Assembly (NCBI RefSeq): GCF_008033115.1
Contig: NZ_CP041203.1
Location: forward strand, 1,798,001 to 1,862,000
Direction: 5' to 3'
DNA: 64,000 bases
Source of the DNA: Cellulomonas sp. Y8
GTDB lineage: Bacteria > Actinomycetota > Actinomycetes > Actinomycetales > Cellulomonadaceae
A program made the position numbers and the translations under genes. Positions 18,680 through 27,910 of the stretch are shown here, in pieces; positions within the stretch are counted from its first letter, which is position 1, and every line of letters starts with the position of its first letter. The notes below the pieces were generated by a model. That model saw only the letters and a program-made list of their open reading frames with translations. It was not told the origin of the DNA and ran no database searches.

Positions 18680-21172
18680 GTGCCCCTGTCCACGCCTCAG
18701 CCGCGCGCGGCTGCTCGCCCCGCGCCCGCCCGACCCGCCACCGCCCGGGTGGTCGCCGCGGCGCTGGCGGCGCTGCTGACGGTCGCCGTGGGCTGGGTCG
18801 CCGCCGCTCCCCGGGCCGCGGCGGCGGACGGCGCGGACGAGGCGGCGGACCGCGCCCCCGTCGTCCTCGTCGGGGTCGCCGGCCTCCGCTGGGACGACCT
18901 CGGCTCGCTGACCACGCCCGCGCTGTGGGAGCTGTCCCGGAGCGCGTCCCTGGGGACCACGGTCGTGCGCAGCGCGATCTCGTTCACCTGCCCGTCGATG
19001 GGCTGGCTGGCGGTCTCGGCCGGCGGCCGCGCCACCGACCTGGCCGTCGCGGACGGCACCTGCCGCACGCTGCGCGACCCTCTGGCGAACGGCGCGGTGC
19101 CCGGCTGGGCCGACTACCAGGAGGCGATGGGGGCGTCGTCGTACGACTCCCGGCTGGGCCTGCTGGGCGACACCGTCGCCGCGGCGGGCGTGACCGCCAC
19201 GGGCATCGGGCCGGGCGCCGCGATCGCGCTCTCGGACGCGGACGGCACGCCCGTCGGCACGCACGTGCGCGCACCGGCCGGCACCTCCGCGCTGGAGGGC
19301 GCCGTCGCGACCGGGCTCGAGGGCTCGCAGCTCGTGGTCGTCGACGCCGGCACCGTGCGGGACCCGGGCTACCAGACCCGCGGCCGGTCCGACGGGGACG
19401 CCGACGCCCCGGCGGACAACCAGGACGAGCCGCCGCTGTCCGGGACGGACGTGGTGATCGAGCCCACCCGGGCCGAGCAGGTGCAGGAGATCGACGCGCG
19501 GATCGGGGCGGTGCTGGACGCCGTCGCCGACGCGGACGACGACGCGACCGTCCTGCTGTTCTCGGTCGCGGACTCCAACCGCCGCGCGAACCTGCAGGTC
19601 GCGGCCGCGGCGGGCCCGACGCCGGACGGCAGGCGCTACGAGGGCGGTCTCATCGGCTCCTCGTCGACCCGGCAGGACGGCTTCCTGCAGACCACGGACA
19701 TCGCCCCGACCGTGCTCGAGGCGCTGGGGATCCGCGACCAGGCGCCGACCGGCGCGCTCGTCGGCTCGCTGATCCGGTACAGCCCCGACGACGCGACCGC
19801 CGGCGCCCGGGTCGCGTACCTGATCGACCAGAACCGGCACGCCCAGGCGGCCGCGCCGCTGGTCGGCGGGTTCTACGTGCTCTGGGTCGGCCTGAACCTG
19901 GCGCTGTACCTGCTGGTCGTGGTCGGGCTCAACAACCGGGTGCGGCTGTGGTGGTCCGGCCTGCTCGCCCGGCTGCGCCGCCGGCCGCCGGGCGCCGGGC
20001 ACCCGCGCCGCGTGCTGCACGGCCTGCGGATCGGGGCCGTCGCGGTGGCCGCGGTGCCGGTCTCGACGTTCCTCGCCAACCTGCTCCCCTGGTGGCGGTC
20101 GGGCGACGCCGCGTGGGCGCTCGCCGGCGCCGTGGCGCTGTTCGTCGCGGCCATCGTCGCGGTCACGCTGGGGCCGCCCTGGTGGCGCGGGCGGCTGCTC
20201 GGCCCGATGGGCGCCGTCGGCGGGCTCACGGCGCTCGTGCTCGCGGTCGACGTCGCCACCGGCGCCCGCCTCGCGCTCGACTCGATGATGGGCCCGGGCT
20301 CGCTGGTCGCCGGGCGGTTCTACGGCTTCGGGAACCCGGCGTTCGCGCTGTTCGCGACGGCCATGGTGCTCACGGCGGTGGCGTTCGCCGACCCGCTGCT
20401 GCGCGCCGGGCGCCGCGGCCTCGCCGTCGCGGTGGTCGCCGCCGTCGGCCTGGTCGCGGTGGTGATCGACGGCGCCCCCTCGATCGGCGCGGACTTCGGC
20501 GGACCGCCGGCGCTGGTCCCCGGGTTCGCGATCCTGGCCCTGCTCGCCGCCGGCGTCCGGCTGACCTGGCGGCGCGTGGTCGCGGTCCTGGCCGCCGGCG
20601 TGGTCACCGTCGTCGGCATCGCGCTGGCGGACTGGCTGCGGCCCGCGGACCAGCGCACCCACCTGGGCGCGTTCATCGAGACCGTGCTCGACGGCGGCCT
20701 GTGGACGGTGCTGGTGCGCAAGGGCGAGACCAACCTGCGCATCCTGTTCGGCAGCGAGCAGACCCTGCTGGCGATCGGCGGCCTCCTGCTCGTGGTGCTG
20801 CTGGTCGGCCGCCCCGCCCGCTCGGCCGTGAGCGCCCCCGACGGCGGCCCGTACGCGTGGCTGTCCGCCGGCGCGCCGCTCCGCCAGATCGGCACGGACG
20901 CCCCGATGCTGATGAAGGGCCTGGTCGCGCTCGCCGTCACGCTCGGCGTCGGCTTCGCGCTCAACGACTCGGGCGTGGTCGTCCCGGCGACCGGCATCGG
21001 CCTGGCCGTGCCGCTGCTCGCCGCCGCGTGCTCGACCTGGATGCTGCTCCAGCAGCCGGCGGCTCAGCGCGGCCCGGGCAGCCTCGCCCCGACCATGCCC
21101 GGGAGCACCGGCCCCGGCACCTCGACCGGGCGGACGGCGTCGGCGAAGGCGCAGGGCCTGCCGAACAGGTAG
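18680..21172 (+). CDS. Large membrane protein with extracellular phosphatase-like domain
   Basis: 830-residue protein of uncertain function. An N-terminal signal/anchor is followed by an extracytoplasmic domain of about 400 residues whose layout recalls the alkaline-phosphatase superfamily (VVLVGVAGLRWDDL early, DATVLLFSVADSN and TTDIAPTVLEALGI late). Then come about ten membrane segments from about residue 395 to the end. TACCCT at 18668-18673 lies six bases before GTG 18680, so leaderless expression is likely. The last 109 bases overlap the convergent GGDEF-EAL gene. A cell-envelope role is an inference from architecture only. Confidence 0.78.
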   Translation: MPLSTPQPRAAARPAPARPATARVVAAALAALLTVAVGWVAAAPRAAAADGADEAADRAPVVLVGVAGLRWDDLGSLTTPALWELSRSASLGTTVVRSAISFTCPSMGWLAVSAGGRATDLAVADGTCRTLRDPLANGAVPGWADYQEAMGASSYDSRLGLLGDTVAAAGVTATGIGPGAAIALSDADGTPVGTHVRAPAGTSALEGAVATGLEGSQLVVVDAGTVRDPGYQTRGRSDGDADAPADNQDEPPLSGTDVVIEPTRAEQVQEIDARIGAVLDAVADADDDATVLLFSVADSNRRANLQVAAAAGPTPDGRRYEGGLIGSSSTRQDGFLQTTDIAPTVLEALGIRDQAPTGALVGSLIRYSPDDATAGARVAYLIDQNRHAQAAAPLVGGFYVLWVGLNLALYLLVVVGLNNRVRLWWSGLLARLRRRPPGAGHPRRVLHGLRIGAVAVAAVPVSTFLANLLPWWRSGDAAWALAGAVALFVAAIVAVTLGPPWWRGRLLGPMGAVGGLTALVLAVDVATGARLALDSMMGPGSLVAGRFYGFGNPAFALFATAMVLTAVAFADPLLRAGRRGLAVAVVAAVGLVAVVIDGAPSIGADFGGPPALVPGFAILALLAAGVRLTWRRVVAVLAAGVVTVVGIALADWLRPADQRTHLGAFIETVLDGGLWTVLVRKGETNLRILFGSEQTLLAIGGLLLVVLLVGRPARSAVSAPDGGPYAWLSAGAPLRQIGTDAPMLMKGLVALAVTLGVGFALNDSGVVVPATGIGLAVPLLAAACSTWMLLQQPAAQRGPGSLAPTMPGSTGPGTSTGRTASAKAQGLPNR

Positions 21173-23904
21173 CCCTGCGCGAGGTCGCAGCCCAGCGAGC
21201 GCAGCGCGGCGTACCGGGCCTCGTCCTCCACGCCCTCGGCGATGACGTCGGCGCCCAGCGACCGGCCCAGCGCGACGACCGCCTCGACGACGCCCGCCGC
21301 CCGCGGCCCGGCCGCTCCGGATCCGCCGAGCTCCTGCACGAACGACTGGTCGATCTTGAGCAGCGTGACGGGGTAGTCGTGCAGGCGGGACAGCGAGGAG
21401 TACCCGGTGCCGAAGTCGTCGATGGCGACGCCGACGCCGAGCTCCCGTAGCGCCCGCAGCATCGGCACCGCGCGGGCGTCGTCGGCGAGCGCGCTCTCCG
21501 TGACCTCGATGCCGAGCCAGCTCGCGGGCGCGTCGTACGCCGCGAGCAGGTCCACGACCAGGGTGATGAGGTCGGCCCGGTCCTGCCCCGCGGCGAACTG
21601 CCGGGGCGACACGTTCACCCAGACCCGCAGCCCGGCGCCGGTGCTGCGGTTGTGGGCGGTGACCTCGGCGAGCGCGCGGTCCAGCGCCCAGGCGCCGAGC
21701 TCGCCGATCAGGCCGGTCTCCTCGGCGACCGGGATGAACTCGCCCGGCGAGACGGGTCCGCGGGTGCGGCTGGTCCAGCGCATCAGCGCCTCGACCCCCT
21801 CGACCCGGCCGGTGACCAGGTCCACCTCCGCCTGGTAGACGAGGGACAGCTCGCCCTCCTCGACGGCGCGGCGCAGGTCGGCGGCCATGGTCAGCCGCTG
21901 CCGCGCGCGGTCGGCACCGTGGTCCTCGTACCACTGGTGGCAGCCGCCGCCCGCCGCCTTCGCCCGGTACATCGCCACGTCGGCGCACCGGAGCAGCTCG
22001 TCCCAGGCCATCTGGCCGGGCTCGGCGTGCACGACCCCGACCGAGCAGCCGACCGCGAACTCCTCGCCGCGGACGGCGAACGGCTCGTCGAAGGCGGCGA
22101 CGAGCCGGAGAGCGACGTCGTCGGCGACGGCGGTGGTCGCGTCGGGGAGCAGCACGACGAACTCGTCGCCCCCGAGCCGGGCCGCGACCGCCCGGTCCGG
22201 CAGGTCGGCGCCGACGCGCTCCGCGGCCCGCTGCAGCAGCTGGTCCCCGACCACGTGGCCGTAGGAGTCGTTCACGAGCTTGAACCGGTCCAGGTCGAGC
22301 AGCAGCAGCGCCGTCCCCGCCCGCGAGGTCGCGAGCGCCGCGACCGCCCGCTCCCGGGCGACGTCCCGGTTCGCCAGCCCGGTCAGCGGGTCGTGCGTCG
22401 CCGCGTGCGTGAGCCGGTCCTGCGCCTCGCGGAACCGGGTGACGTCCCGGGCCACGACCAGCACCGAGTCCACCGTGCCGTCCGGCCCGCGCTCGGGTAC
22501 CGCCCGGACCTCGTACCAGTGCCCCTCGACCTGCGCGGACATGCTGATCAGCCGGCGCGGGTCCGCGTCGCCGTCGACGCCGCGGTCCTCGGAGATGGCG
22601 ATCATGTGGTGCGCGAGCGCCCGCACGGAGTCCATGACCGGGGACCGGCCGGCGAGGTCGCCGACCCGGGAGCCGAGGTCGGCGTCCGTCACGCGGGCCG
22701 CGCGCCGCATGGCGGCGTTGACGAACCGGAGGCGGGCGTCGCCGTCCACCCGCGCGAGCGCGTCCGGGGTGTTCCGGGTGATCGACTCGAGGTCGCGGGT
22801 CCGGGCGGCGAGCGCGCGGGTGCGGTCGGCTGCGACCTCGACCGCCCGGAGCTCCGCGGCGGCGCGCGACGCGATCAGGCCGACCACGAGCGCGGTCAGC
22901 ACCGCGCCCCCGAGCAGCGGGAGGGGGGCGAGCGGTCCGACCGCGTCACGCGGCTCCGCGGCGAGCGTCCAGGTCCGGCCCGCGACCGGCACCGTCACGG
23001 CGAGCCGGCCGCCCGCGGCGGGGCGGGCGTCGCCGTCCTCGGCGAGCACGCCGAGGACCGTGCCCCCGTCGCTGACCACGGCGGCGTCACGGGGCCGCGC
23101 GGTCACCGCGTCGAGCAGCGGCGCGACCGCGAACGTCGTCACGGTCCACCCGATCAGGCGGCGGCGGCGCTCGCCCTCGCCCCCCGGCGCGTCCGGGGAG
23201 TCGAAGACGGGCACCGCGATCGCGGCCTCGGCCTGCTGGGCGGCGCCCGCCCGCGCCAGCTTGCCCGCGTCAGAGGCGTCGAGCGCGGGCGACGTGGCCC
23301 GGTACGGCGCGCTCAGCACCGGCTGGCCGGAGTCGCGCGCGGCCGCGAGCGCGACGGCGACCGCCGCCGGCCCGTCGGCGTCGCCGGCGCCGGACGCCAG
23401 CGCGTCCAGCAGCGAGGAGGACCCGAGCCGGACGACGCGGGAGACGTGCACCTCCCCCGGCACCGCCACCGCCCCCGTGGGCCGCAGGTCGACGGACCCG
23501 GCGCGGTCCGCCGGACTCGCGGGCGCCGGGAGCCACGCGACGCCCGAGGTGAGGACCGGCGCGGACCCCGGCCGCGCGGCGGGGTCGGCCTCGAGAGCCG
23601 GCACGCCCGCCAGCACCCGCAGGTGGCCCTCCCACGCCGCGGCGGCGTCGTCCCACGACGCGCCCGCGGCGGGCGTCAGGAGGGACGCCGACGTGGACGC
23701 CACCCGGACCTGGCCGCCGAGCCGCGCCACCAGGGCCTCCGCCGACACGGCGAGGTCGGCGCGCGTCGCCTGCTCCGCGCGGTCCTGCTGCTGGTGCGCG
23801 TCGAACGCGGAGGCGAGCAGCGACAGGGCCAGGCCGACGGGCACGAGCACGGCCACGACCAGCCGCACCCGCCTGCGGGCGCGACCGCGCGCGTCGACCT
23901 GCAT
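21064..23904 (-). CDS. GGDEF-EAL membrane protein (c-di-GMP turnover) with PAS domain
   Basis: 946-residue protein: TM1 at about 15-35, an extracytoplasmic sensor region to about 325, TM2, a PAS domain (LESITRNTPDALARVDGDAR), GGDEF domain (motif RLGGDEFVVLLP) and EAL domain (EGVEALMRW, DDFGTGYSSLSRL, LLKIDQSFV, QGYLFGRP). Both catalytic signatures look intact, so it may make and/or degrade c-di-GMP. No RxxD inhibitory site precedes GGDEF (DRAVAARLGGDEF). ATG 23904 is chosen because upstream extension adds Pro/Gly-rich sequence with no leader features; the preceding GTG at 23910 is possible. Confidence 0.92.
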   Translation of the reverse strand: MQVDARGRARRRVRLVVAVLVPVGLALSLLASAFDAHQQQDRAEQATRADLAVSAEALVARLGGQVRVASTSASLLTPAAGASWDDAAAAWEGHLRVLAGVPALEADPAARPGSAPVLTSGVAWLPAPASPADRAGSVDLRPTGAVAVPGEVHVSRVVRLGSSSLLDALASGAGDADGPAAVAVALAAARDSGQPVLSAPYRATSPALDASDAGKLARAGAAQQAEAAIAVPVFDSPDAPGGEGERRRRLIGWTVTTFAVAPLLDAVTARPRDAAVVSDGGTVLGVLAEDGDARPAAGGRLAVTVPVAGRTWTLAAEPRDAVGPLAPLPLLGGAVLTALVVGLIASRAAAELRAVEVAADRTRALAARTRDLESITRNTPDALARVDGDARLRFVNAAMRRAARVTDADLGSRVGDLAGRSPVMDSVRALAHHMIAISEDRGVDGDADPRRLISMSAQVEGHWYEVRAVPERGPDGTVDSVLVVARDVTRFREAQDRLTHAATHDPLTGLANRDVARERAVAALATSRAGTALLLLDLDRFKLVNDSYGHVVGDQLLQRAAERVGADLPDRAVAARLGGDEFVVLLPDATTAVADDVALRLVAAFDEPFAVRGEEFAVGCSVGVVHAEPGQMAWDELLRCADVAMYRAKAAGGGCHQWYEDHGADRARQRLTMAADLRRAVEEGELSLVYQAEVDLVTGRVEGVEALMRWTSRTRGPVSPGEFIPVAEETGLIGELGAWALDRALAEVTAHNRSTGAGLRVWVNVSPRQFAAGQDRADLITLVVDLLAAYDAPASWLGIEVTESALADDARAVPMLRALRELGVGVAIDDFGTGYSSLSRLHDYPVTLLKIDQSFVQELGGSGAAGPRAAGVVEAVVALGRSLGADVIAEGVEDEARYAALRSLGCDLAQGYLFGRPCAFADAVRPVEVPGPVLPGMVGARLPGPR

Positions 23905-24090
23905 GCGCACCCCCTCCCCGAGCCCGCGCGGCGGCGGCCCCTGCCGACCGGGCCCGCCGTACCCGTCCCATCGGCCGCCGGGCGCGGGCAGGCGACCTCG
24001 GGGCCGAAGTTCACCCGGGTGCCGCCCCACGACCACCCACCCGCGAGCCGGTGCCCCCGCAGCGGGCCCGTCTCACCTACACTCGCGTCC

Positions 24091-24399
24091 GTGATCTTCA
24101 AGTCCGTGGGCGAGGGCAGGCCCTACCCCGACCACGGCCTGGTCACGCCCAAGCAGTGGGCCGACGTGCCGCCGCGCCAGGTGCGCCTGGACGAGCTGGT
24201 CACCACCAAGCGCACGCTGAACCTGGACAACCTGCTGTCCGAGGACTCGACCTTCTACGGCGACCTGTTCGCGCACGTCGTGCAGTGGCGCGGCGTCCTC
24301 TACCTGGAGGACGGCCTGCACCGCGCGGTGCGCGCCGCCCTGCAGCAGCGGCCCGTGCTGCACGCGCGTGTCCTCGTGATCGAGTCCGATGAGCGCTGA
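24091..24399 (+). CDS. Conserved 102-residue protein, VapB-antitoxin-like by family naming
   Basis: Small conserved actinobacterial protein (IFKSVGEGRPYPDHGLVTPK, RQVRLDELVTTKRTLNLDNLL, HVVQWRGVLYLEDGLHRAVR). The RTLNLDNLL-type segment resembles VapB-like ribbon antitoxins, and relatives are often so labelled, but no VapC toxin is next to it. TACACT at 24078-24083 lies seven bases before GTG 24091, implying a leaderless mRNA. Its last 11 bases overlap the LytR_C gene, a constant partner that suggests a shared cell-envelope task rather than a toxin module. Confidence 0.8.
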   Translation: MIFKSVGEGRPYPDHGLVTPKQWADVPPRQVRLDELVTTKRTLNLDNLLSEDSTFYGDLFAHVVQWRGVLYLEDGLHRAVRAALQQRPVLHARVLVIESDER

Positions 24400-25072
24400 C
24401 CGCACGCCGGACGCCGCGCGCCAGCGCCGCCGCCGGCACACCCGGGAGCGCCAGGCCGTCGTGTTCGGCGTGCTGCTCGGCGGCCTGGCCGTCGCCGCGT
24501 TCGGCGCCGCGGCCGTGTACACCGGCAACGTCTCGCTGCCGTTCCTGTCCCGGGACTTCTCGTCGCCCGAGCCGACCGGCCTCGCGGCCGTGAACTCGCC
24601 GTGCCCTCCGGAGGGCGCGACGCCCGTGCCGTACGGCCAGGTCACCGTCAACGTGCTCAACGGCACCACGCGGGTCGGGCTCGCCGGGGACACCGCCTCG
24701 GCCCTGTCGTCGCGCGGCTTCGTCATCGGGCAGCAGCTCAACGCGAGCCAGATGGGGTACACCACGTACAGCGGCAACGCGCTCATCCAGTTCGGCACCC
24801 AGGGCGTCGCCGCCGCCTACACGGTCGCCGCGCAGTTCGACACCCCGCAGCTGGTGCTGGACACCCGCGAGGACGCGTCGGTCGACGTCGTCGTCGGCTC
24901 GACGTACAACGCGCTGGTGGCGGCCGCCGACGTCGTGCTGGTCGCGGACCAGCCGTTCGCCGTGCCTGAGGGGTGCATCGCCCTCGACCAGGTCACCCCG
25001 GTCGCGCAGGCCACCCCGCCGCCCGCCACGGAGGAGCCGGCGACCGAGGAGCAGCCCGCGGCCGAGGGCTGA
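24389..25072 (+). CDS. LytR C-terminal domain membrane protein
   Basis: 227-residue type II membrane protein: basic N-terminus, one TM at about 24-44, then a LytR_C domain (VTVNVLNGTTRVGLAGDTAS, NALIQFGTQGVAAAYTVAAQ) and a Pro/Thr/Glu-rich tail. LytR_C domains accompany LCP-type cell-wall ligases but are not catalytic alone. Its ATG lies inside the preceding gene (11-base overlap), so the two are co-translated. Role in wall-polymer attachment is inferred. Confidence 0.88.
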   Translation: MSADRTPDAARQRRRRHTRERQAVVFGVLLGGLAVAAFGAAAVYTGNVSLPFLSRDFSSPEPTGLAAVNSPCPPEGATPVPYGQVTVNVLNGTTRVGLAGDTASALSSRGFVIGQQLNASQMGYTTYSGNALIQFGTQGVAAAYTVAAQFDTPQLVLDTREDASVDVVVGSTYNALVAAADVVLVADQPFAVPEGCIALDQVTPVAQATPPPATEEPATEEQPAAEG

Positions 25073-25093
25073 ACGCCCCCGGCCGCCGCCTGC

Positions 25094-26431
25094 TCAGCGC
25101 TCCAGCTCGACCCCGCCCGGGACCGACGCCGGCGACGCCGGCTCCTGGCTGGTGCCGCGCCACCGGGCCACGCCCCGCATGACGTGGTAGACCCCGATCG
25201 CGGCGGCGGTGCCCAGCGCGATGCCCTCGAACGTCAGGTCGCCCACGGCCCAGGTGTAGTTGGCGATGCCGACCACCAGCGCGACCGCGGCGGTCGTCAG
25301 GTTCACCGGGTCCGAGAAGTCGACCTTGTTCTGCACCCAGATCCGGGCGCCGAGCACGCCGATCATCCCGTAGAGCACCGTCGTCGCCCCGCCGAGGACG
25401 CCGGCCGGGATCGTGTTGATGAGCTCGCCGAACTTGGGCGACATGCTGAGCACCAGCGCGGTCGCCGCGGCCACCCAGTAGGCGGCGGTGGAGTAGACCT
25501 TGGTCGCCGCCATCACGCCGATGTTCTCCGCGTAGGTGGTCGTGCCGGAGCCGCCGCCGAGGCCCGCGAACGTGGTGGCGAGGCCGTCGGCGAGGAGCGC
25601 GCGGCCGGTCAGCGGGTCCAGGTCCTTGCCGGTCATGGCGGCGACGGACTTCACGTGGCCGACGTTCTCCGCGATCAGCACGAACACGACGGGCAGGAAC
25701 AGGCCGAGCAGCCGCGGCTCGAACGTCGGGGCCACGAAGTGCGGCAGGCCGAACCAGGCGGCCTCGCCGACCGCGGTGAAGTCGACCTCGCCGCGCAGGG
25801 TGGCGACGACGTACCCGACCACGACGCCGACCAGGATCGACAGCCGCCCGAGGATGCCGCGGAACAGCACCGCGGACAGCACGATCGCCCCGAGCGTCAC
25901 GATCGCGGTCACGGGGGCGGCGCGGAAGCCGCTGCAGGCCCCGGTCTCGTCGCAGGTGCCCCACGCCGTCGGCGCGAGGTTGAAGCCGATCAGCGCGACC
26001 ACGGTGCCCGTCACCACCGGCGGCATGACGACGTCGATCCACCGCGAGCCCGCGAGGTGCACGACCAGGCCGATCGCCGCGAGCAGCAGGCCGGTGGCGA
26101 GGATGCCGCCGACGGCCGCGGACTGCCCGCCGGAGGCGGTGGCGGCGACGATCGGGCCGATGAACGCGAAGCTCGAGCCCAGGTAGGACGGCAGCCGGTT
26201 GCCGGTCACCAGCAGGAACACCACGGTGCCGATCGCGGAGAACAGCAGCGTCGTCGCCGGGGAGAAGCCCGTGAGCAGCGGCACCAGGAAGGTCGCGCCG
26301 AACATCGCCACGACGTGCTGCATGCCGATGCCGATGGTCCGGGGCCAGGACAGCCGCTCGTCGGGGGCGACGACCGCTCCCGGCTCGACCCTCCTGCCGT
26401 CGCCGTGCACCCGCCAGCCGATCGCGCTCAC
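25094..26431 (-). CDS. NCS2-family nucleobase permease (uracil/xanthine type)
   Basis: 445-residue transporter of the nucleobase-cation symporter-2 family with about 14 membrane segments (GMQHVVAMFGATFLVPLLTG, PSYLGSSFAFIGPIVAA, VHLAGSRWIDVVMPPVVTGT). The family imports uracil, xanthine or uric acid with protons. GTG 26431 has AGGAGGAGG upstream. On the reverse strand the promoter holds a -10-like TAGCCT (26483-26488) next to a perfect 18-base palindrome, so a repressor site is likely. It is divergent from the glycosyltransferase gene. Confidence 0.92.
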   Translation of the reverse strand: MSAIGWRVHGDGRRVEPGAVVAPDERLSWPRTIGIGMQHVVAMFGATFLVPLLTGFSPATTLLFSAIGTVVFLLVTGNRLPSYLGSSFAFIGPIVAATASGGQSAAVGGILATGLLLAAIGLVVHLAGSRWIDVVMPPVVTGTVVALIGFNLAPTAWGTCDETGACSGFRAAPVTAIVTLGAIVLSAVLFRGILGRLSILVGVVVGYVVATLRGEVDFTAVGEAAWFGLPHFVAPTFEPRLLGLFLPVVFVLIAENVGHVKSVAAMTGKDLDPLTGRALLADGLATTFAGLGGGSGTTTYAENIGVMAATKVYSTAAYWVAAATALVLSMSPKFGELINTIPAGVLGGATTVLYGMIGVLGARIWVQNKVDFSDPVNLTTAAVALVVGIANYTWAVGDLTFEGIALGTAAAIGVYHVMRGVARWRGTSQEPASPASVPGGVELER

Positions 26432-26489
26432 CGCGGTCCTCCTCCTACGCCGGCGCCCCGGTCGGTCCGCGCGCCGCAGGGCAGGCTAG

Positions 26490-26507
26490 CGGGTGACGCG
26501 TCACCCG
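26490..26507. promoter_or_regulatory. Perfect 18-base palindrome in the NCS2 permease promoter
   Basis: CGGGTGACGCGTCACCCG is fully self-complementary. It starts two bases upstream of the -10-like TAGCCT read on the reverse strand (26483-26488) and so occupies the -10/-35 spacer of the permease promoter. It is also about 40 bases upstream of TAGGGT (26544-26549), the -10-like element facing the glycosyltransferase gene. Confidence 0.65.
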
Positions 26508-26587
26508 TCCGGCCGCGCCCACGGACCGCACGGCGCGCCCGCGTAGGGTGTGGCCCGGCCCGTGACCGTCCGCCGTGGAGGTGCGCC

Positions 26588-27910
26588 ATCGACCGGCTGC
26601 TGCGCTCGCGCGCCGCGCTGTGGACCGCGTTCGTCGCGGTGCACGGCTGGATCGCCTACGTCGGGACCGTGCTGATCCCGGCGCGGGCGTTCTGGGACCT
26701 CGACCTGTACCGCTGGTGGATGTGGCAGGGCCTGCACCAGGGCGTCTGGCCGGTCCTCGACGGCGACTGGGTCTACCCCGCCGGCGCCGTGCTCCCCATG
26801 CTGCTGCCGGCGCTGGTCGACGCCGTGGGCACCCAGCCGTACGCGGTGGCCTGGTCCGCGCTCATCACGCTGCTCGACGCGGTCGCCGTGGTCGTGCTGC
26901 TTCGCTGCGCGGGGCGTCCGGCGCGGGAGGGCGCGGTGCGGGGCGACGTGGTGCCGCCCGCGCGCGACCCCGCGGTGGGAGCCTGGTGGTGGCTGGCGTT
27001 CGTGCTGCTGCTGGGCCCGGTCGCGGTCGGCCGGCTGGACGCCGTGGTGGCGCCCGTGGTCGTGATCGCCCTGGCGGTGGCGCTGCGGCACCCCGCCGTG
27101 GCGTCCGCGCTGCTCACGTTCGGCGCGTGGGTCAAGGTCGCGCCGGGCGCGCTGCTGCTGCCGCTGGTGCTCGTGCTGCGCCGCCCGTGGCGGGACCTGG
27201 TGCTGCCGGCCGCGGCGGTCTGCGTGGCGGTCGCGGGTGCCGTCGCCGCGGGCGGCGGGCTCGGGCACCTCACCAGCTTCCTCACCGAGCAGGGCGAGCG
27301 CGGCCTCCAGCTCGAGTCGGTCGCGGCGACGCCGTTCGTCCTGGCGGGGATCGCCGGCGGCGGGACGCGGGTCGTGCTCAACCAGGAGATCACCACCTGG
27401 GAGATCGCCGGCCCGGGGACCGCGGCCGTGGCGGGCGCGCTGGGCGTCGCCCTCCCCGTCGCCCTGGCCGCGGTGACCGGGCTGCTCGCCTGGGTGCGGC
27501 TGCGCGCCGGTGACCGCCTGGACACCGCGGCGTTCCTGGCGCGCGGGGCGCTGCTGGTCGCCGTGACGCTGATCCTCGCGAACAAGGTCGGCTCGCCGCA
27601 GTTCGTCGGCTGGCTGGCGGGGCCGGTCGTCGTCGGGCTGGCCCGGCCGGGCGCCGGCGGCCTGCGGTCCTGGCGGGTCCCGGCGGTGCTGGTGCTCGTG
27701 ATCGCGGGGCTGACCCAGGTGGTGTTCCCGATCGCCTACGACGGGATCACCCTGCAGCAGACCGGCCCGTCGCTGGTCCTGGTGCTGCGGAACGTGCTGC
27801 TGGTCGTCCTGGTCGTGGCGGTGGCCCGCGACCTGGTGCGCGCGGCTGGCGCGGGGTCGCGGGCCACCGGCCCGGGTGAGGACGCGCGCGTCAGCGCACC
27901 TGCGGCATGA
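26588..27910 (+). CDS. GT87-type polytopic glycosyltransferase (uncertain start)
   Basis: About 440-residue membrane protein of the GT87/DUF2029 type, enzymes that use polyprenyl-phosphate sugars outside the membrane. It has about ten TM segments, an early acidic loop ARAFWDLDLYRWWMWQ, the charged FGAWVKVAPGALLLPLVLVL motif and a later LANKVGSPQFVGWLAGP. No ATG/GTG/TTG opens this frame near its beginning. GGAGG at 26577-26581 is six bases before an ATC at 26588, so either that is a non-standard start or a base is wrong there. A GTG at 26639 is the fallback. The 3' end overlaps the LLM gene by 20 bases. Confidence 0.78.
   Translation: MDRLLRSRAALWTAFVAVHGWIAYVGTVLIPARAFWDLDLYRWWMWQGLHQGVWPVLDGDWVYPAGAVLPMLLPALVDAVGTQPYAVAWSALITLLDAVAVVVLLRCAGRPAREGAVRGDVVPPARDPAVGAWWWLAFVLLLGPVAVGRLDAVVAPVVVIALAVALRHPAVASALLTFGAWVKVAPGALLLPLVLVLRRPWRDLVLPAAAVCVAVAGAVAAGGGLGHLTSFLTEQGERGLQLESVAATPFVLAGIAGGGTRVVLNQEITTWEIAGPGTAAVAGALGVALPVALAAVTGLLAWVRLRAGDRLDTAAFLARGALLVAVTLILANKVGSPQFVGWLAGPVVVGLARPGAGGLRSWRVPAVLVLVIAGLTQVVFPIAYDGITLQQTGPSLVLVLRNVLLVVLVVAVARDLVRAAGAGSRATGPGEDARVSAPAA

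Noticed and set aside
17573..21988. 1471-residue minus-strand frame running through pheA and beyond
   Set aside because: Only the last 320 residues (pheA from ATG 18535) are protein-like; the rest is the shadow of the membrane protein and GGDEF-EAL genes.
24091..24399. Toxin-antitoxin module
   Set aside because: The VapB-like protein has no PIN-domain partner; the NYN protein at 7690 is far away and has no antitoxin beside it.
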